64,000 nt of DNA from Sarcomyxa edulis (GCA_009761415.1 QUOL01000014.1:248001-312000), one strand, 5' to 3'. Shown: positions 34,747 to 46,566, counted from the first letter of the stretch. A program made the numbers and translations. The notes: generated from the sequence alone by a model not told the origin.

Positions 34747-36151
34747 TCATTTCGATTCCGATGGAGGCTTGTCATTCACGTTCGTTCCTTTCCACCATTT
34801 CCCGACCTTTGCAGCGCTGTAGCGAATGCTCTTTCCTAATCCGGCACTAACGATTCCTTTGAGCGACTGGACAGTCGCGGGGTATCTGACGATCTTGCTC
34901 ATTTCTAGAATAAACAAACGATATCAGATTCGGTCTTCGTGTGAGCGAGAGAAGAGATCGACTGACCTTCATTCAACACAAGTGGTAACTTCTCATCCCC
35001 AGCCAACCGTACCCAATACGCACTCTCATCAGCCTCAAGCGGAGGGAACGACGACGACGACGACGAAGCCGCATAACTATTCCTGACACCCGTCAACAAA
35101 TTCGACGGCAACTTCCTCAAATGCGCAGATCGCGCATGGGGAGTCACATCCTGCTGAATCACAGACGAATCCGCAGACCAATGAACCCCAGGTAACCCGA
35201 CCACCAAACGATGATATAATTCTTTGAACTGCGGACCCTGGTTCCGCACGATGTTGCTGACTTTGCTTCGGTTCTCGGCGGGGAGGATCATGCGTGGGTC
35301 TCCGCTGTAGCTTATCCCTGCTATGCGTTCGAAGAGTTGAGTTTCGGAGAATTCGGAGGGGAGGGTTAGGAGGGCTGTTCGGACGGCTGAGGTTAGATTG
35401 ACTTGTTGGGTTAGCCGCACGCGAGCGTCGTCTTTGATGATTCGGAGGGGTTTGTGCATACGGCCTGCGAGGTACAAGGAGCGCCAGTTGAGGAGATCTG
35501 AGCACATGTTGTCGACAGTTGTTACGCCGTATTTAATCATCTGAGGAGATATCATTGTAAGCACCTATCAAAGTCGCTACAGATTACAAATTGACTCACG
35601 ACACCTTCCATGGGGACAAAAGCGTTGAACCAGACACCAGGAGCGATTTCCTCGACTCTGGTGACATATGATGAACCTAGCATACGTGCATGGAGAGTAT
35701 AGTGACTTGGGTGCTGATGCATATTGATGGAATGGAAATGGGCAGGGTGGGTCACTGCGAACATAAAGTCAAGCATGGGTGCATCAGCTGTGCCTTTCTT
35801 GGCTGTATAACCGTCCTGTTCAAAGACACCAGACCCATAAGCGAATGCATAGCGAATTGGGGCGTCAAATTGAGCGACGATGGATTCGAGGAGAGCTCGG
35901 GTAGAATTGGATACTGGTAGAAGCTGATTACGACCAAATGTGGGCGGTAAAGATGGGATAGGTGAGTTGTGTTGATGGGGAACTGCTGGTCTTGGATGCG
36001 GGTATAACCGTGTTCGTGGCTGTTTCTTCGGAGGTGGGGGGATTGGAATATCAGAAGTTGGGGTTGATCTGACGGTTTCTGTAGCAAAAGAGCGAACAAA
36101 GAGAGTTGGGATAGCGAGAGAATGAGGATTGCGGACGACGGTGGAAAGCAT
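34747..36151 (-). CDS. TAM41: Mitochondrial phosphatidate cytidylyltransferase TAM41
   Basis: TAM41 makes CDP-diacylglycerol at the mitochondrial inner membrane for cardiolipin synthesis. The ATG at 36149-36151 opens a basic, Ser/Arg-rich presequence (MLSTVVRNPHSLAIPTLFVR). The nucleotidyltransferase core follows: IRYAFAYGSGVFEQDGY with the GSG motif, PMLDFMFAVTHPAHFHSIN with the metal-binding Asp, and MHQHPSHYT. After one intron come MIKYGVTTVDNMCSDLLNW, LYLAGRMHKPLRIIKDD and a C-terminal VRYPATVQSLKGIVSAGLGK segment. Stop is at 34747-34749. A run of serines (AASSSSSSFPP) is inserted late in the protein. Family motifs and length are complete. Confidence 0.93.
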
Positions 36152-36297
36152 TGCAGTAAGAAGTAAGAAGTCGAGGAAATGTGAGATGATATTCAGGTGG
36201 CAACGTTGGAGGAACGGCTTCCTTTTCGGCAGACTCCGAGGCTGGTCGGAGGCTGACACCAAGCAAGTACAAAATAAAATATCAAGGTGGCAGTGTC

Positions 36298-38953
36298 TCA
36301 GTCTAGACCTACACTAGATGCTCTACTCATTCCTCCACTAACTGCTCTTCGACGTCCTTCACTGTCCGTGAGACGTACTCCTGTCTGATACACATCCCCG
36401 TCAACATCGCCCCTAGCAACCTCCTTTCCTTTCGAAACCGACCCCAAACCACCCATGGCCCAACTAACCTCCACCCCACATTTTATACTCCACAGCCAAA
36501 CAAGCACAAAAACAGGCGTGCATACCAGCACGTTAAGCACAGCAAACAAATCTGGATACCGTGTGGGTGGCGTTATGACAAGTTCGAGAACGTGGAGCGC
36601 TGCTGCTGCACCATACGTGGACTGCAATATGTGATTAGATATCGAGAATATACAATCCTGATACTACTCACCGTTGACAGCAACTGGACTAGAGACCTTG
36701 GCTGAGATCGTATTCGTAAGGGGTTGTGACCGATCAATCTGTTCCACAATACAAGTGTTGCGATGTATTGTACACCCAGTCCTTCCCTCTTCAATAGAGG
36801 CCACATGCTGTTAACGAGTGACTCAGCGCCAGAGCTTCATACTGAATAACAGCCACGCACCTAAACACACCAATATTATTCGCTAAAACACCCCACGAAT
36901 AGATAGCAGAATCGATGGGAGCCCCAGAGAGCAGCAGCGTGATGGGGAGTAAAGGCAACAATATCGTCTTCTCGTGAACCTGGAACGAAAACAGGAAAAA
37001 CGACATCGACGACGTGAGAAGGACGTAGGGCAATAAAGGTAATATCGGGGTATGTTGCTGTTGTTGTTGTTTGATATGTTGGGGATTATCGCTGTACGCG
37101 AGCCGCATCTTGAGACTACTATACAAAAGTACTACCACGGCGGGCAAGAACCCAAGAGCCGTCAATCCCGTTGAGAGCTTGACGAGGATCCCTCGGGATG
37201 CCCAGTTGTTCCATTTGAAGAGGACGTTGGAGGCACACCAGAAATTCGATACTTTGTCTTCAAACAAACCACGCGCGAATGGGAATATACGGCTGATGGG
37301 GTCAAGGACTGTCGCGAGGGGCGCAAATGGTGGGAGGAAGGGACTGAAAAGGAGGAGGAAAGTACCCAGAGTGATGACTGCTAGGTGAGAGAAGAGACGG
37401 GCGCTTTTGTTTTGTGTGATCTATAAGAACGCGTATACGAGAGTAGAAATGAACATGACGACTCACCCTGCTTTGGGACCAAGGTATATACATTTTCCTA
37501 ACAGGTAGGAGCCGATCGCGGGCGCGTAGTACAACGCCATTTGTTTGAATCCCAAGCTAAGGACGAAGAAAAAGGCTCCAAGAAGGTCCTTCCCGGAAGC
37601 AAAGAAATTCATGGAAAGTAGCGTAAGACCTGACATCCCCAAGAAATATTCAATCAGCTAGTCAGAAAACCAAAGGAAATCCCTACCAAGCATCACAGAA
37701 TTATACTGAAAATGCCCAAAATCAACAAGCAACAGGGCCGGTTGAAAAAGCATCGTCAGAAGAGCTAAATTCTAATCATCATAAGTCTCTCGTCAAGGTA
37801 GAGGTTAGGGTTGGATAGACGAGAAACGAGATACCTGAGTACGTCTGGACCGACTACCCTGCCACGTCCGAGCAAACATCACAAGCGCCGGAACATAAAC
37901 CAGAGTATCGCATGCTATAACCGTTGCTCGCATGAATATCTTGCTTTCTGGAGTTTCGATCCCACGAGATTTATCCAATGCGAACCATGTCGGGTCGATC
38001 CACGCGCCGCTGCCGGACGTCAGCATGCAGAAGAACACAGTAAACGGTTTGGAGATGGTGATACAACTCACATTATACCACATGCCCAAGAAACATATGC
38101 CGTTAATGGTGGATAATCCAGCCCCCAATATTCTGAATCATAAGTATACCATTTTCTGGTCGGGAGATGGATAGTCAACTCCATCCAATGACGCTGGGCC
38201 TCGTAGTCACCGAACATAGGCGGTGTAGCCTGACCTAAATCAAAATATCATTCAGTCACACTCGCAGTGATCAAAACAATGAGGACGCGCCGCTGACCTG
38301 AATAAGGCCCAAGCCCAATACACCACTTTATCCACATAGACGCTAGAATAGAACCAGGAACAACCCAATGCCTCATACCCCTCTTATGCATCCAACGTAT
38401 CCATCGTCTACCCATCGAAGCATCTGTATCCACCGCGACGGTACCAGTAACGTTCGGTGGTTGTGTAGTGCTGCTTGTTGTACTACCAGACGAGAATTTC
38501 TCATGCAACGAGCTGAAACTCATCTGATGCTGAGGAACACGAACACGATGGCCCGCATCGTCATTATGTTCGTTTGTAGGAGACACGGCACGCGAAGAAA
38601 CGGGAGAGAGGGGTGGTGTGTGCATCATCCACGCGGAGGCTTCGAGCAGGTGTCTTCGAGGAGTCGGGGAATGGATTTGATTTTGAGGAACATCTCGTTC
38701 TGAACTGTATCTCATACTGTTCAGTGGGGTATGATTATATTACGGGTGATTTTCTTGGAGCTCACCGTGAGCTCTGCATGCTTATAGTTGACGATGGGCG
38801 TAATACTGATTCACCAGTACTATAACCGTGACCACGCGCCGTCATAGTGTTATTGGTATGTCTGGAAATCGTCGATGGTGTTCGTTTGCGTTCTGTTACT
38901 CGTATTCTGGATGGGCTTGAGCGAACATGTGGCGAGAAATCGTCCGAGTCCAT
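36298..38953 (-). CDS. ALG6: ALG6-type dolichyl-P-Glc:Man9GlcNAc2-PP-dolichol glucosyltransferase
   Basis: An ER multi-pass glucosyltransferase adding the first glucose to the lipid-linked oligosaccharide. The ATG at 38951-38953 sits in a strong context (GCCACCATGG). An unusual Ser/Arg-rich cytosolic leader of about 160 residues precedes the catalytic region. The core then reads [20 protein letters not shown], the acidic lumenal loop [12 protein letters not shown], many hydrophobic helices, [34 protein letters not shown] and [14 protein letters not shown] and DYPPLTAY are diagnostic of the ALG6/ALG8 family, and [10 protein letters not shown] with HLP favours ALG6. A short polyglutamine (KQQQQQH) occurs in one loop. 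The C-terminal tail ends [13 protein letters not shown] at 36298. Confidence 0.87.
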
Positions 38954-38980
38954 GGTGGCGGGATGCAAGTAGCCTTTTGA

Positions 38981-39090
38981 GTCCGAGCCATGAGCTCGAT
39001 CGTCTCTTGTCTCAAGCTTGATCAGGGCGATGATTCTTGACTCAAAGGCCTCCCTGCAGTATCCGGTTTTCTCGTTGATCTACTCAAGCG
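38981..39090. repeat. Duplicated flank, copy A (paralogous empty transposon site)
   Basis: GTCCGAGCCATGAGCTCGAT, TTGATCAGGGCGATGAT, CTCAAAGGCCT and GGTTTTCTCGTTGATCTA recur in the same order at 41781-41920. Here the site is uninterrupted; at 40794-41788 the equivalent CCGAGCAA is duplicated around a transposon. The copies lie 3' of two minus-strand kinase-type genes. Confidence 0.8.
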
Positions 39091-39294
39091 ACTAGAGGTT
39101 CAAGTACCTAGGCAACAAGTCTTCTATAATTCGTCTATAGCTGACGCACAGCGGTGATCTTAGCGCGATAAATAACTTTGCGCAAGCGTCCTGGTTTTGT
39201 TCGAGTTGACTTCTTGCAATGCTTTGGGGCAAATATAGAAGGAGACAATAAATCGAGAAACGAATAAATACACGAAGACTGGACAACTGGTTCT

Positions 39295-40726
39295 TCACTC
39301 TTTTCTGTACATCTCTACGATAACAGGCGTGCAGCTATCGAGATAGACCTCCTGTTCTGTAGGCAAAGTCAAGTCCTTCTTTCGCTCCCCGTGACGATCA
39401 TCCCACATGTCAATGTCCGACGCGAAATAACTGTCTGTATTGGGGTCGACGTCCGGAGTATCATCGGTGAGGTCTAGCTGATCAGGAATATCAATGACGG
39501 GAACATCTCGTTTCGTTCTCTCCGTGTAGCGGAGCGTCCAGTCTAATGGTCCACTAGAAGATTCGCCTATGTTAGAAATCGAATCCGAAAGCAAGCGTCG
39601 AAGCGAGTCATGGTCGGGAAGTTGACTAGAGTCTAAGGAGCGACTGTAGGTGAGAAGAGTGCCGAATTCGCTGGGAAATCCTTCCGATAATTCTTCACCA
39701 GAACTATTCAATTTCATGAGTCGAGTGATTTCCTGGGCCTGTAAACGGTTCTTTGGCTGTGGAAGGGATGTCCACGGTAGGTTGCCGCGAAGGAGGTAAA
39801 GAGCGGTGTAAGCTGAGGATTCCATATCGTCACGAGGAGAAAGATCTGTGCAAAGTGCAATTATGATGACTTCCTTGAAGAGGCATGCGCACTTACCTAT
39901 TCCATTGTGTGAATTCAGACTCGCCCAGTAAAGAGACCCAACGATGGCTCTGCGGTCCTTTGCTGGATCATATTGGCTAGGTTGACCGCGAGAAAAAGGC
40001 TTGGAGATACCAAAGTCAATGATTTTGATGGTCGAGTCGGCTTCATCAAGTGCACAGAGGAGGTTACTGGGTTTCATGTCGCGATGCACAATGCCGAGCG
40101 AATGTATGTGCTTCAGACCTCCGAGCTAAAGAATTTTGAACTTATTAATCGAAATGAAGGTTTCGTGTTTATGAGCACGCACTACTTGTTCCATAATACG
40201 GATGACAGTCTTCACCATAACACTAGCGCTACGATTCATCTTATCCGCGACACTTGGTCCGAGAAGCTCCATAGCTATATACTCGAAATGGTCCAGTTGG
40301 CCGTATCCGTAAACGGTGGGTATGGTAGGATGAGCTTTCAAGAGCTGGAGCAGACGAATCTCGTGCCGGAGAATGGGTCGTTTCACTGTCTTTGAGACAC
40401 GCGATTTCTTGATAGCAACCGCTTTTTCGGTTCCTGCTTCAGTGGCTCTGAACACGATAGCCTGTTTGTTGTCTCGACAAGAAAGTCAGGATATATGTGA
40501 AGCCTTGCACTTACGTAGCCGCCCCTTCCCACTATGGCTTTACCCCAGGGATCGAGCTCGTAACTGAGCGTAGTAAGAGCCGAAAATGTTTTGCCAGTGT
40601 CCTAGTTATTACTTAGGAGGTTAAGGGCTGTTGGGGGAAAACGAAGAAGATTAAACTCACACAACTTCTAGTTTTCACTGCTTGGACATAAGGACGAGAC
40701 TCGTAGCACGATGGAGTAAGAATCAT
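39295..40726 (-). CDS. CK1-like serine/threonine protein kinase (copy 1)
   Basis: The first exon (ATG 40724-40726, MILTPSCYESRPYVQAVKTR) is followed by FSALTTLSYELDPWGKAIVG with the Gly-rich loop VGRGGYAIVF. Then come VAIKKSRVSKTVKRPILRHE with the ATP lysine, FEYIAMELLGPSVADKM, MHRDMKPSNLL (HRD catalytic loop), IKIIDFGISKPF (DFG) and LSPRDDMESSAYTALYLLRG, which is CK1-like in the activation-segment region. The catalytic residues are intact. The C-terminal 120 residues are acidic and unlike canonical CK1 tails. Substrates are unknown. A 979-bp transposon lies about 75 bp upstream of the start codon. A related kinase is at 46567-48658. Confidence 0.82.
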
Positions 40727-40801
40727 GGCGTCGTCGGCGGCGGTGTGAATGGTCAATGTGGTTGACTTCAGCTCCTGAAATTCCAATTTCAGTCCGAGCA
40801 A

Positions 40802-41780
40802 AGGCCCCCGGAAGCTCCACCAAAGGATTGTCCGGTCAGATTGGCCTCAAATCTGCAACGTTTTCGGTCAAAAATCTGCAATATCGGACAAGGGGTCACG
40901 TTATTCTCACGGTGTGACTGCGCCAAAAACGTGACAAAATGTGGAATCACCACCGAAATTTTGTCTCCCTGACGTCGAGTCATTATTCTCGCCGGTCGAA
41001 CGAAGTCAATACCACTAATCTACAGGCCAATTGTTCACTAAGGTCAGGCTGGGGTTCGGGCCATCTTCCCTCCCGGGATACGCAGCTTTAGCGGCGCCGC
41101 AACCTTCTTCATCTCTGTGCACACCGGCCTCGTAACTTGAAGCGCATGCCATCGTGGTGTCACCTCTGGAGTGAGCGTATAGTGGAGACTGCCAGTGCCA
41201 ACTGTAGTCATAGACTTTGGCCCATACTATGGAATAGAAAATGTCGTATTGGGGCATATGTGTGTAGCTCGGACATGCGATTGAGTTGGTGACGACACGA
41301 GAATAAGGGACGGCAAACTTGGAGTCCAGTTGTACGACACGTTCGGAACACGTTGTTGTGCCGGATTGCCATAGTAGCTTCGCGTCTAGCATCGACGCGA
41401 TCAACGCGATGGAGAGTTTTCCGTTTTCGTCGAAGAGTCGGCTCTGTGATGTACAAAAGTGGAGCACTAATGTTCGAAGCTACTTGGCTTGTCGGACGGA
41501 GCGACGAGCTTGCAGCCTGAGGTACTCGGAGTTGCAGTCTATCAGCAAGCGGTGGACGCGATTCCGCTTCTGCAACAGCCGAATCGTAGTCTCAAGCCCA
41601 GTCACCTACACGTACGGTTCTGCCAAAAGTGTCAGCTCGAAGCCTAAAATCTGCAAAATCCGGACGAAGGTTTTGAGATTTTGGCTCCAAATCTGCAAAG
41701 TCTGGACAGCGAAATTTCCAAATTTCGCCCTCAAATCTGCTAAAATCCGGACAATCCGGTAGGGGAGCTTCCGGGGGCCT
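40802..41780. mobile_element. Non-autonomous DNA transposon, hAT-like (979 bp, TIRs, 8-bp TSD)
   Basis: The element starts AGGCCCCCGGAAGCTC and ends with the inverted complement GAGCTTCCGGGGGCCT. The TIRs extend about 34 bp with few mismatches, both reaching GGATTGTCCGG. The flanking 8-bp direct repeat CCGAGCAA is at 40794-40801 and 41781-41788. Subterminal copies of AAATCTGCAA/AATCTGCAAA lie inside both ends, as in transposase-binding regions. An 8-bp TSD with short TIRs fits the hAT superfamily. No open frame with transposase motifs is present, so it is non-autonomous. A paralogous empty site at 38981-39000 supports the boundaries. Confidence 0.85.
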
Positions 41781-41920
41781 CCGAGCAATGAGCTCGATCA
41801 TGATCGTCTATGTCTTGTCTCGTTGAATTCGATCGCGAACGTCTCTTGATCAGGGCGATGATCTTTAACACAAAGGCCTTCCAGTGTCTGGTTTTCTTGT
41901 TGATTCAAACTATATCATTG
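41781..41920. repeat. Duplicated flank, copy B
   Basis: CCGAGCAATGAGCTCGATC, CTCTTGATCAGGGCGATGAT, AAAGGCCTTCCAG and GGTTTTCTTGTTGATT correspond to copy A at 38981-39090. The copy begins exactly at the right-hand target-site duplication of the transposon and ends just before the stop of the kinase-like gene. Confidence 0.8.
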
Positions 41921-41944
41921 CATCGTCCCGTCAAACACCAAAAA

Positions 41945-43528
41945 CTAGCAAAGATCGTCACCCTCATGAGCATGCAACGTCAAATAAGCATAAGGACGTC
42001 GATAGACGAACGATCCAGGTTCATACTCTCCCTCGAACATCTTAGCTCCGGACTTGAGACATTTCACAGGTTCGCCATACACGACATTCTTAGCGTATCT
42101 GTTCTCGTAATTGACCATGTCGTTCCACGTGTATCTGTCCGACTTCTTGGGGTCACTCCGATGTCGTGCACGTCCGAAATCAATTATGCGGAAACTGGGT
42201 TCTTTCATCGAGCGTAGATAGGGAGGGTCAGTCAGGGGACCTGGTTGGACGACTAGGTTGCGAGTGCTGAAAGAGTTTTGGACGTATCCTGCGTCATGAA
42301 GACGGAATGGGAGGGAATAGCAGTCGGCACTAGTGAGGTCGTGCATATCAGCGTGATGAACATAACAGACTGGCAGAAGAAGGGAAAGAGACGAACCGCT
42401 CCAACGAAGTAAGTTCAGCTGTGTTCATTGGTACACCACACTCTTCCATGAGCAAAATCGGGGTAAACGCCTCATCTGCATCAATCGAGTCATCGATAAT
42501 GGGAATGTAATATCCATAAAATTTGGGCACGACAGCACAAGCTGGAACAGCCCCTGTACAGACGTCGTAACTCGCCTCCGGGAGGTAGTTGTGGCCGGAC
42601 CAGTCTTCCATCAGATGCCGGGGAAAGCTGTCGTAGATCCTACCCTCGTGGTGAAGCATATCCAGGGAATGTTGATCTCCGAATGATACTTTGGCCGCGA
42701 CACTTACTTTTCCTGTGGGTGAACAAGCGGTCAAAGGATCCGGGAGTTGGAGGGGTGCACAGTACACTAGCGAATGGTGGCCCACGCCTAAAAGAGGTGC
42801 GGAGGATAGATCCAGATGTGCGGTGCGGAGATCCGAGGGAAGATCTGGAGATAACACTTCGGGTTGAAAGAATCTGGTATCGGGGCGGAATAATGGGGTT
42901 AAGAGCTTGGAGTCTTGATGCTTGTCCAGAGTAGGGAATAGGCGTATGTACTTGCGAGCAATAGTCGCGGACCAACTACGACGTCGGGGAGCCTGAGAAA
43001 CGAAGAGAATTTCTGGAAAGAAAGCTGGAGGGATGAATTCTTCGAGTTTAGGTATCGATGTCTGATATGGGAATATGGATCAATCATTATCGAGCTGTGG
43101 GGATTAAGATCACTCACCTGTGTGGCATCGGTGGCATTACTGATATCTAGCGAGGGAAATAGATATTCAGCGCCACCACTGCCTTCTAAGTCTTGTTCAG
43201 CCCCCATGGGTTGACTTTGAAAGTAACATCTGACATCTGCCACCCCGAGTGAAAACCCGTCGGGAGTGGCGATCTCATTAGAAGTCAACTTCAAGAGTGG
43301 CCAAGGAAGCAGAGGCCGAGGATCAGGCTCGTAAGGATTGCTCAAAAGTTTGGACGCTAGCTGCGGATCAACCTCCTCTAGCATGCTTCGCGACCAGACA
43401 TTGTCTGTCCCCCCAACGTAGCCGAAGCCTTTGCGTGGATTGTGTGCCCACTTCAACCCATTTGAAGTCCGTTTTCCTTGTGTTGGAGAAGAGAGCTTGT
43501 CATTGAGGAGTTCCCAGTTCGAGAACAT
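41945..43528 (-). CDS. Divergent protein-kinase-like protein, catalytic loop degenerate
   Basis: The ATG at 43526-43528 gives MFSNWELLNDKLSSPTQ; an in-frame ATG at about 43648 would add 40 residues. Exons give a long unique N-terminal region, then a kinase-like fold: PLLGVGHHSLVYCAPL (Gly-rich-loop-like), VSVAAKVSFGDQ (candidate ATP lysine), FTPILLMEECGVPM (hinge), YVQNSFSTRNLVVQ (catalytic-loop position) and FRIIDFGRARHR (DFG). In related fungal kinase-like proteins the loop reads HxDxxxRN; here it is NSFSTRN, lacking His and Asp. The C-terminal lobe is short and ends LHAHEGDDLC. It may be a pseudokinase. It lies in a cluster with two CK1-like kinases. Confidence 0.68.
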
Positions 43529-43711
43529 GATGTTATATCGAGTGGCGAAGTTTGTGGGAGATGGTGGTAAGAGCAAGAGAGAAAGAAAGCAGTGACATCG
43601 CTTGGGCTGTAACACAAGAAACTTTATATTATGCGTTTGGTCACACATCACATGCTCGCATCACGGACGCGGTGGTAGTCACGATCCTGGCACGTCGCCC
43701 TCGAATAGCTA

Positions 43712-46328
43712 CTACAGATAAGTAAGCTTCGCACCCTGGGCCAACCTACGTTCCATATCCTCTTTCACTTCTTGTACAGCTCGAACGGCCTCCACGACCA
43801 ATTTATCCGTCGATTCCGCCGACCAATTCTTGACCGTATGTGGCTTTTCCAACGCAACAAATAGGTAGCTTACGAGGAACGGAAGCTGGGAATCTTTCTC
43901 CTGGTATCTTGCCCCGAAATACGTCTTGAAAATGGTATGCGTGTGGGAGTGCCATTTGTCAAAGATGGATATCGCCATTCTTTGGACATTGAAAAGATCG
44001 ATGGCTAGTGCGGTGGTCGTCAGATCCTTTTCGACTCTATCCTTGATGGCTGCAAGTAGCGAGAATGGATCACAGCGTTTCCCACCGAAACGCGTGCTTG
44101 GGGTCTGCTGAGCAGGCCGTTTGCCTCTTGCCAAAACGACAGCGGTCTCATCGTCTGATCGAGGGAATAGCTCTGCGACGACTTCGTCCGTGAGTTCAAA
44201 TTTCAGCTCCTCGCTGATTTTAGCGAGGAGCGATCCGCCCATATCCGACGGGAACGTCCCTGTGCCTTCTCCCGTTTGAACGAATTTCGGATCTCGTCTA
44301 CCACGCAAAATGGCTGGGTCTGTCCCTACAGAAACAAGATGTCCCAAGGTGAAGGAACCGATTCGTGGAGGTGGACCTCTAAAGATGGTAGGACTGCATA
44401 TATCAAAAAGCTTATCCATGAGCGGCCATTGATCGATCTTGTTGTGCTGACGGAGAGCGTAGTAAAGTTGCAAAGTGGAGGAGAAATACCCAGTGCTATT
44501 TATCATTGCCACAGAATTGTCATGCATTATTAGCAAAACGCGACAAAGAGACATCCCACATGCCCATGGGTTATAGAGGAAATGCCGAAATGGTATGACC
44601 TGATCAGCGTAGGGTGCATTGATAGTAGCGTTGCGTTTATGCTCTGCAGGAGGGTCATATAGTACAAACTTCTCGATGCGGTCCACGACGTGTTTCATAG
44701 CGAGTTTGATGGTTTGCTCGTTGTAGAACCTCTGATCCAATTCATCGATCCAGTTGTTAGCTGACGCAATCAGGCTTTTCGTAGTTCGATGGAGCTCTGT
44801 TAGAGATTTTTGTAGATCGGACCGATTGATGAGGACGATATCCTTCCAGACCTCCCATTGGAATACCAGATGGAGCTTGATAACTCGTCGAGAGTCTTCA
44901 ATGAACGGTCGGAGGTCTCGGACGAGAGCTGGTTCATCGACGGTTTCCGCTGTCGAGCGTTGCTTTCGACGACCCATGCTGCCGGAACCTGATAGGATGG
45001 CCTCGAGATGAACATCGGGAAGATGATTCATCAGAAGACAAAAGTCTTCAGCCCTGCATTCCTTCCAGCTCATCTTTTCCCTGTCCGCTGATGGGTCGAA
45101 ATAGCCAAAATAGCCAGGCTTAATGATCGAAGAGACACCAGGTTGTATAACACCTCCGAATTTCCACAAGCAAAACCATGTCGTGACCATAAGAAATGTA
45201 TGGGTCTTCCGAGAGATCACGAGCTCAAGTAGGTTAGCCACTTCATCAACCCTCCAATCAAGCGGGATCTCCATCATGGCTTTGACGATCTCGACATAGT
45301 CGCAATCCGCAAAATGGCTACCAAACGAAGCCGCAAAGTCTGCCTCCATATCCTTGACAACCTGGACAGCTTGGGTAGTCGCGAATGAGGCTGCGATGAG
45401 AGACGTTGTACCCGACCGATATTCCTCCCATATCGTCCGTATGTAAGTACGCAGGGTATCGAGGTCGCGGAACAAACACCATGAAGCGATTCGCACATCG
45501 TCCGATCCGTCCTCGTCGTCATCTGCTAGCAAGTTGAATTCGCCCAAAGGCCGATCAGCAATAGAAGGCTTGTCCTGGATGCGTTTCGGCGCGGTGCGTT
45601 TGAGATGATCTGGCAACCATTCATCTTTGTCTGGAGGAGCGGATGCGTCGACGTCTTCAGACGCATCACCCAGACCCGCAAGGCTCATCACGGCCATGTT
45701 GGCGAAGCGAGATATAAGTTGTTGCTCTACAGCAGAAGCAACAGCAGCATCTTCCGAGTCGACCTTGATTGGGCAGTCGGCAAGGATTCGACGAATCTCC
45801 CGGAGAACCTGGATAAAATGAGCATGCCCAACATTCCCCTTCTTTATCCCCGGGATACCAGAGTTGGCTAAATTCTGGTAGAACAGGGAATTCTCCTCTC
45901 GCAATTGAACGACCAAATCGAGAAGGTCCAAGACGTCTTTCGGCACTTTGGCGATGGTCTCTGTTGCACTGTTGATTGCTCGTATCAGAATTCATAGGAA
46001 TCAATACAATAAAGACAAGATCTTACACGCTGACAGCAAGTTTGAGTAGTTGACTAACAGTCAAATCCGTCGGGAGCGGTGCATCCTCAGGCTCCTCCGT
46101 CTGACCTTTGGCCGTTGATCGCTTTTTACCTCGTCCACCTTTCTTTGGCTTGGTTTGCGTTCTACTTTGAGAGGATTGATGAGGGTTCTCCTCCTTGAAC
46201 GGATTGACCTGTAGCTCCTGTGCACGACCCAACATCCACCGGATCAAACGAGCAGTCATAGACTTGTAATCCTTGTATACGGCATAACAACTGGGGGGTA
46301 GCTTGGGCTTGGGCGTATTAGATGACAT
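43712..46328 (-). CDS. DUF6604 domain protein
   Basis: Two exons (46027-46328 and 43712-45968) encode about 852 residues. The N-terminal domain reads LPPSCYAVYKDYKSMTARLI and RWMLGRAQELQ, with a basic linker (KPKKGGRGKKRSTAKG) and DLTVSQLLKLAVSV. This matches the DUF6604 signature of large fungal proteins whose function is not established. The rest is mainly helical (VLDLLDLVVQLREENSLFY, FNLLADDDEDGSDDV, SAESTDKLVVEAVRAV) with no catalytic motif that I recognise. The ATG at 46326-46328 lies about 80 bp downstream of tandem CACGTG and ACGCGT palindromes. A decayed copy of its 5' third, intron included, lies 27 kb away at 18845-19270. Confidence 0.78.
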
Positions 46329-46406
46329 TGAGAGAGTATGTTTCGAAGAAAAGACAAAATTCCAGATGGCGAGATGAAACAGGCCGAGTCCCGACCTTTT
46401 AGGACC

Positions 46407-46440
46407 CACGTGCACGTGTCTATCCGACGCGTCGACGCGT
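46407..46440. promoter_or_regulatory. Candidate promoter block: tandem E-boxes and MluI (MCB-like) boxes
   Basis: CACGTGCACGTG (46407-46418) is followed by two ACGCGT hexamers (46427-46432 and 46435-46440), about 80-110 bp upstream of the DUF6604 start. CACGTG is bound by bHLH factors and ACGCGT by MBF-type factors in fungi. Binding here is inferred from the motifs only. Confidence 0.35.
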
Positions 46441-46566
46441 CTCGAGCTCGCGGTTCGAATATTTGATTGTTAGGTAGTACGATAATGAAATGTACGATAT
46501 ACAATTGTCATTGAACATATAGTCTATGTTTCAAGACATATTCATACACAGAAGACAGACAAGTGA

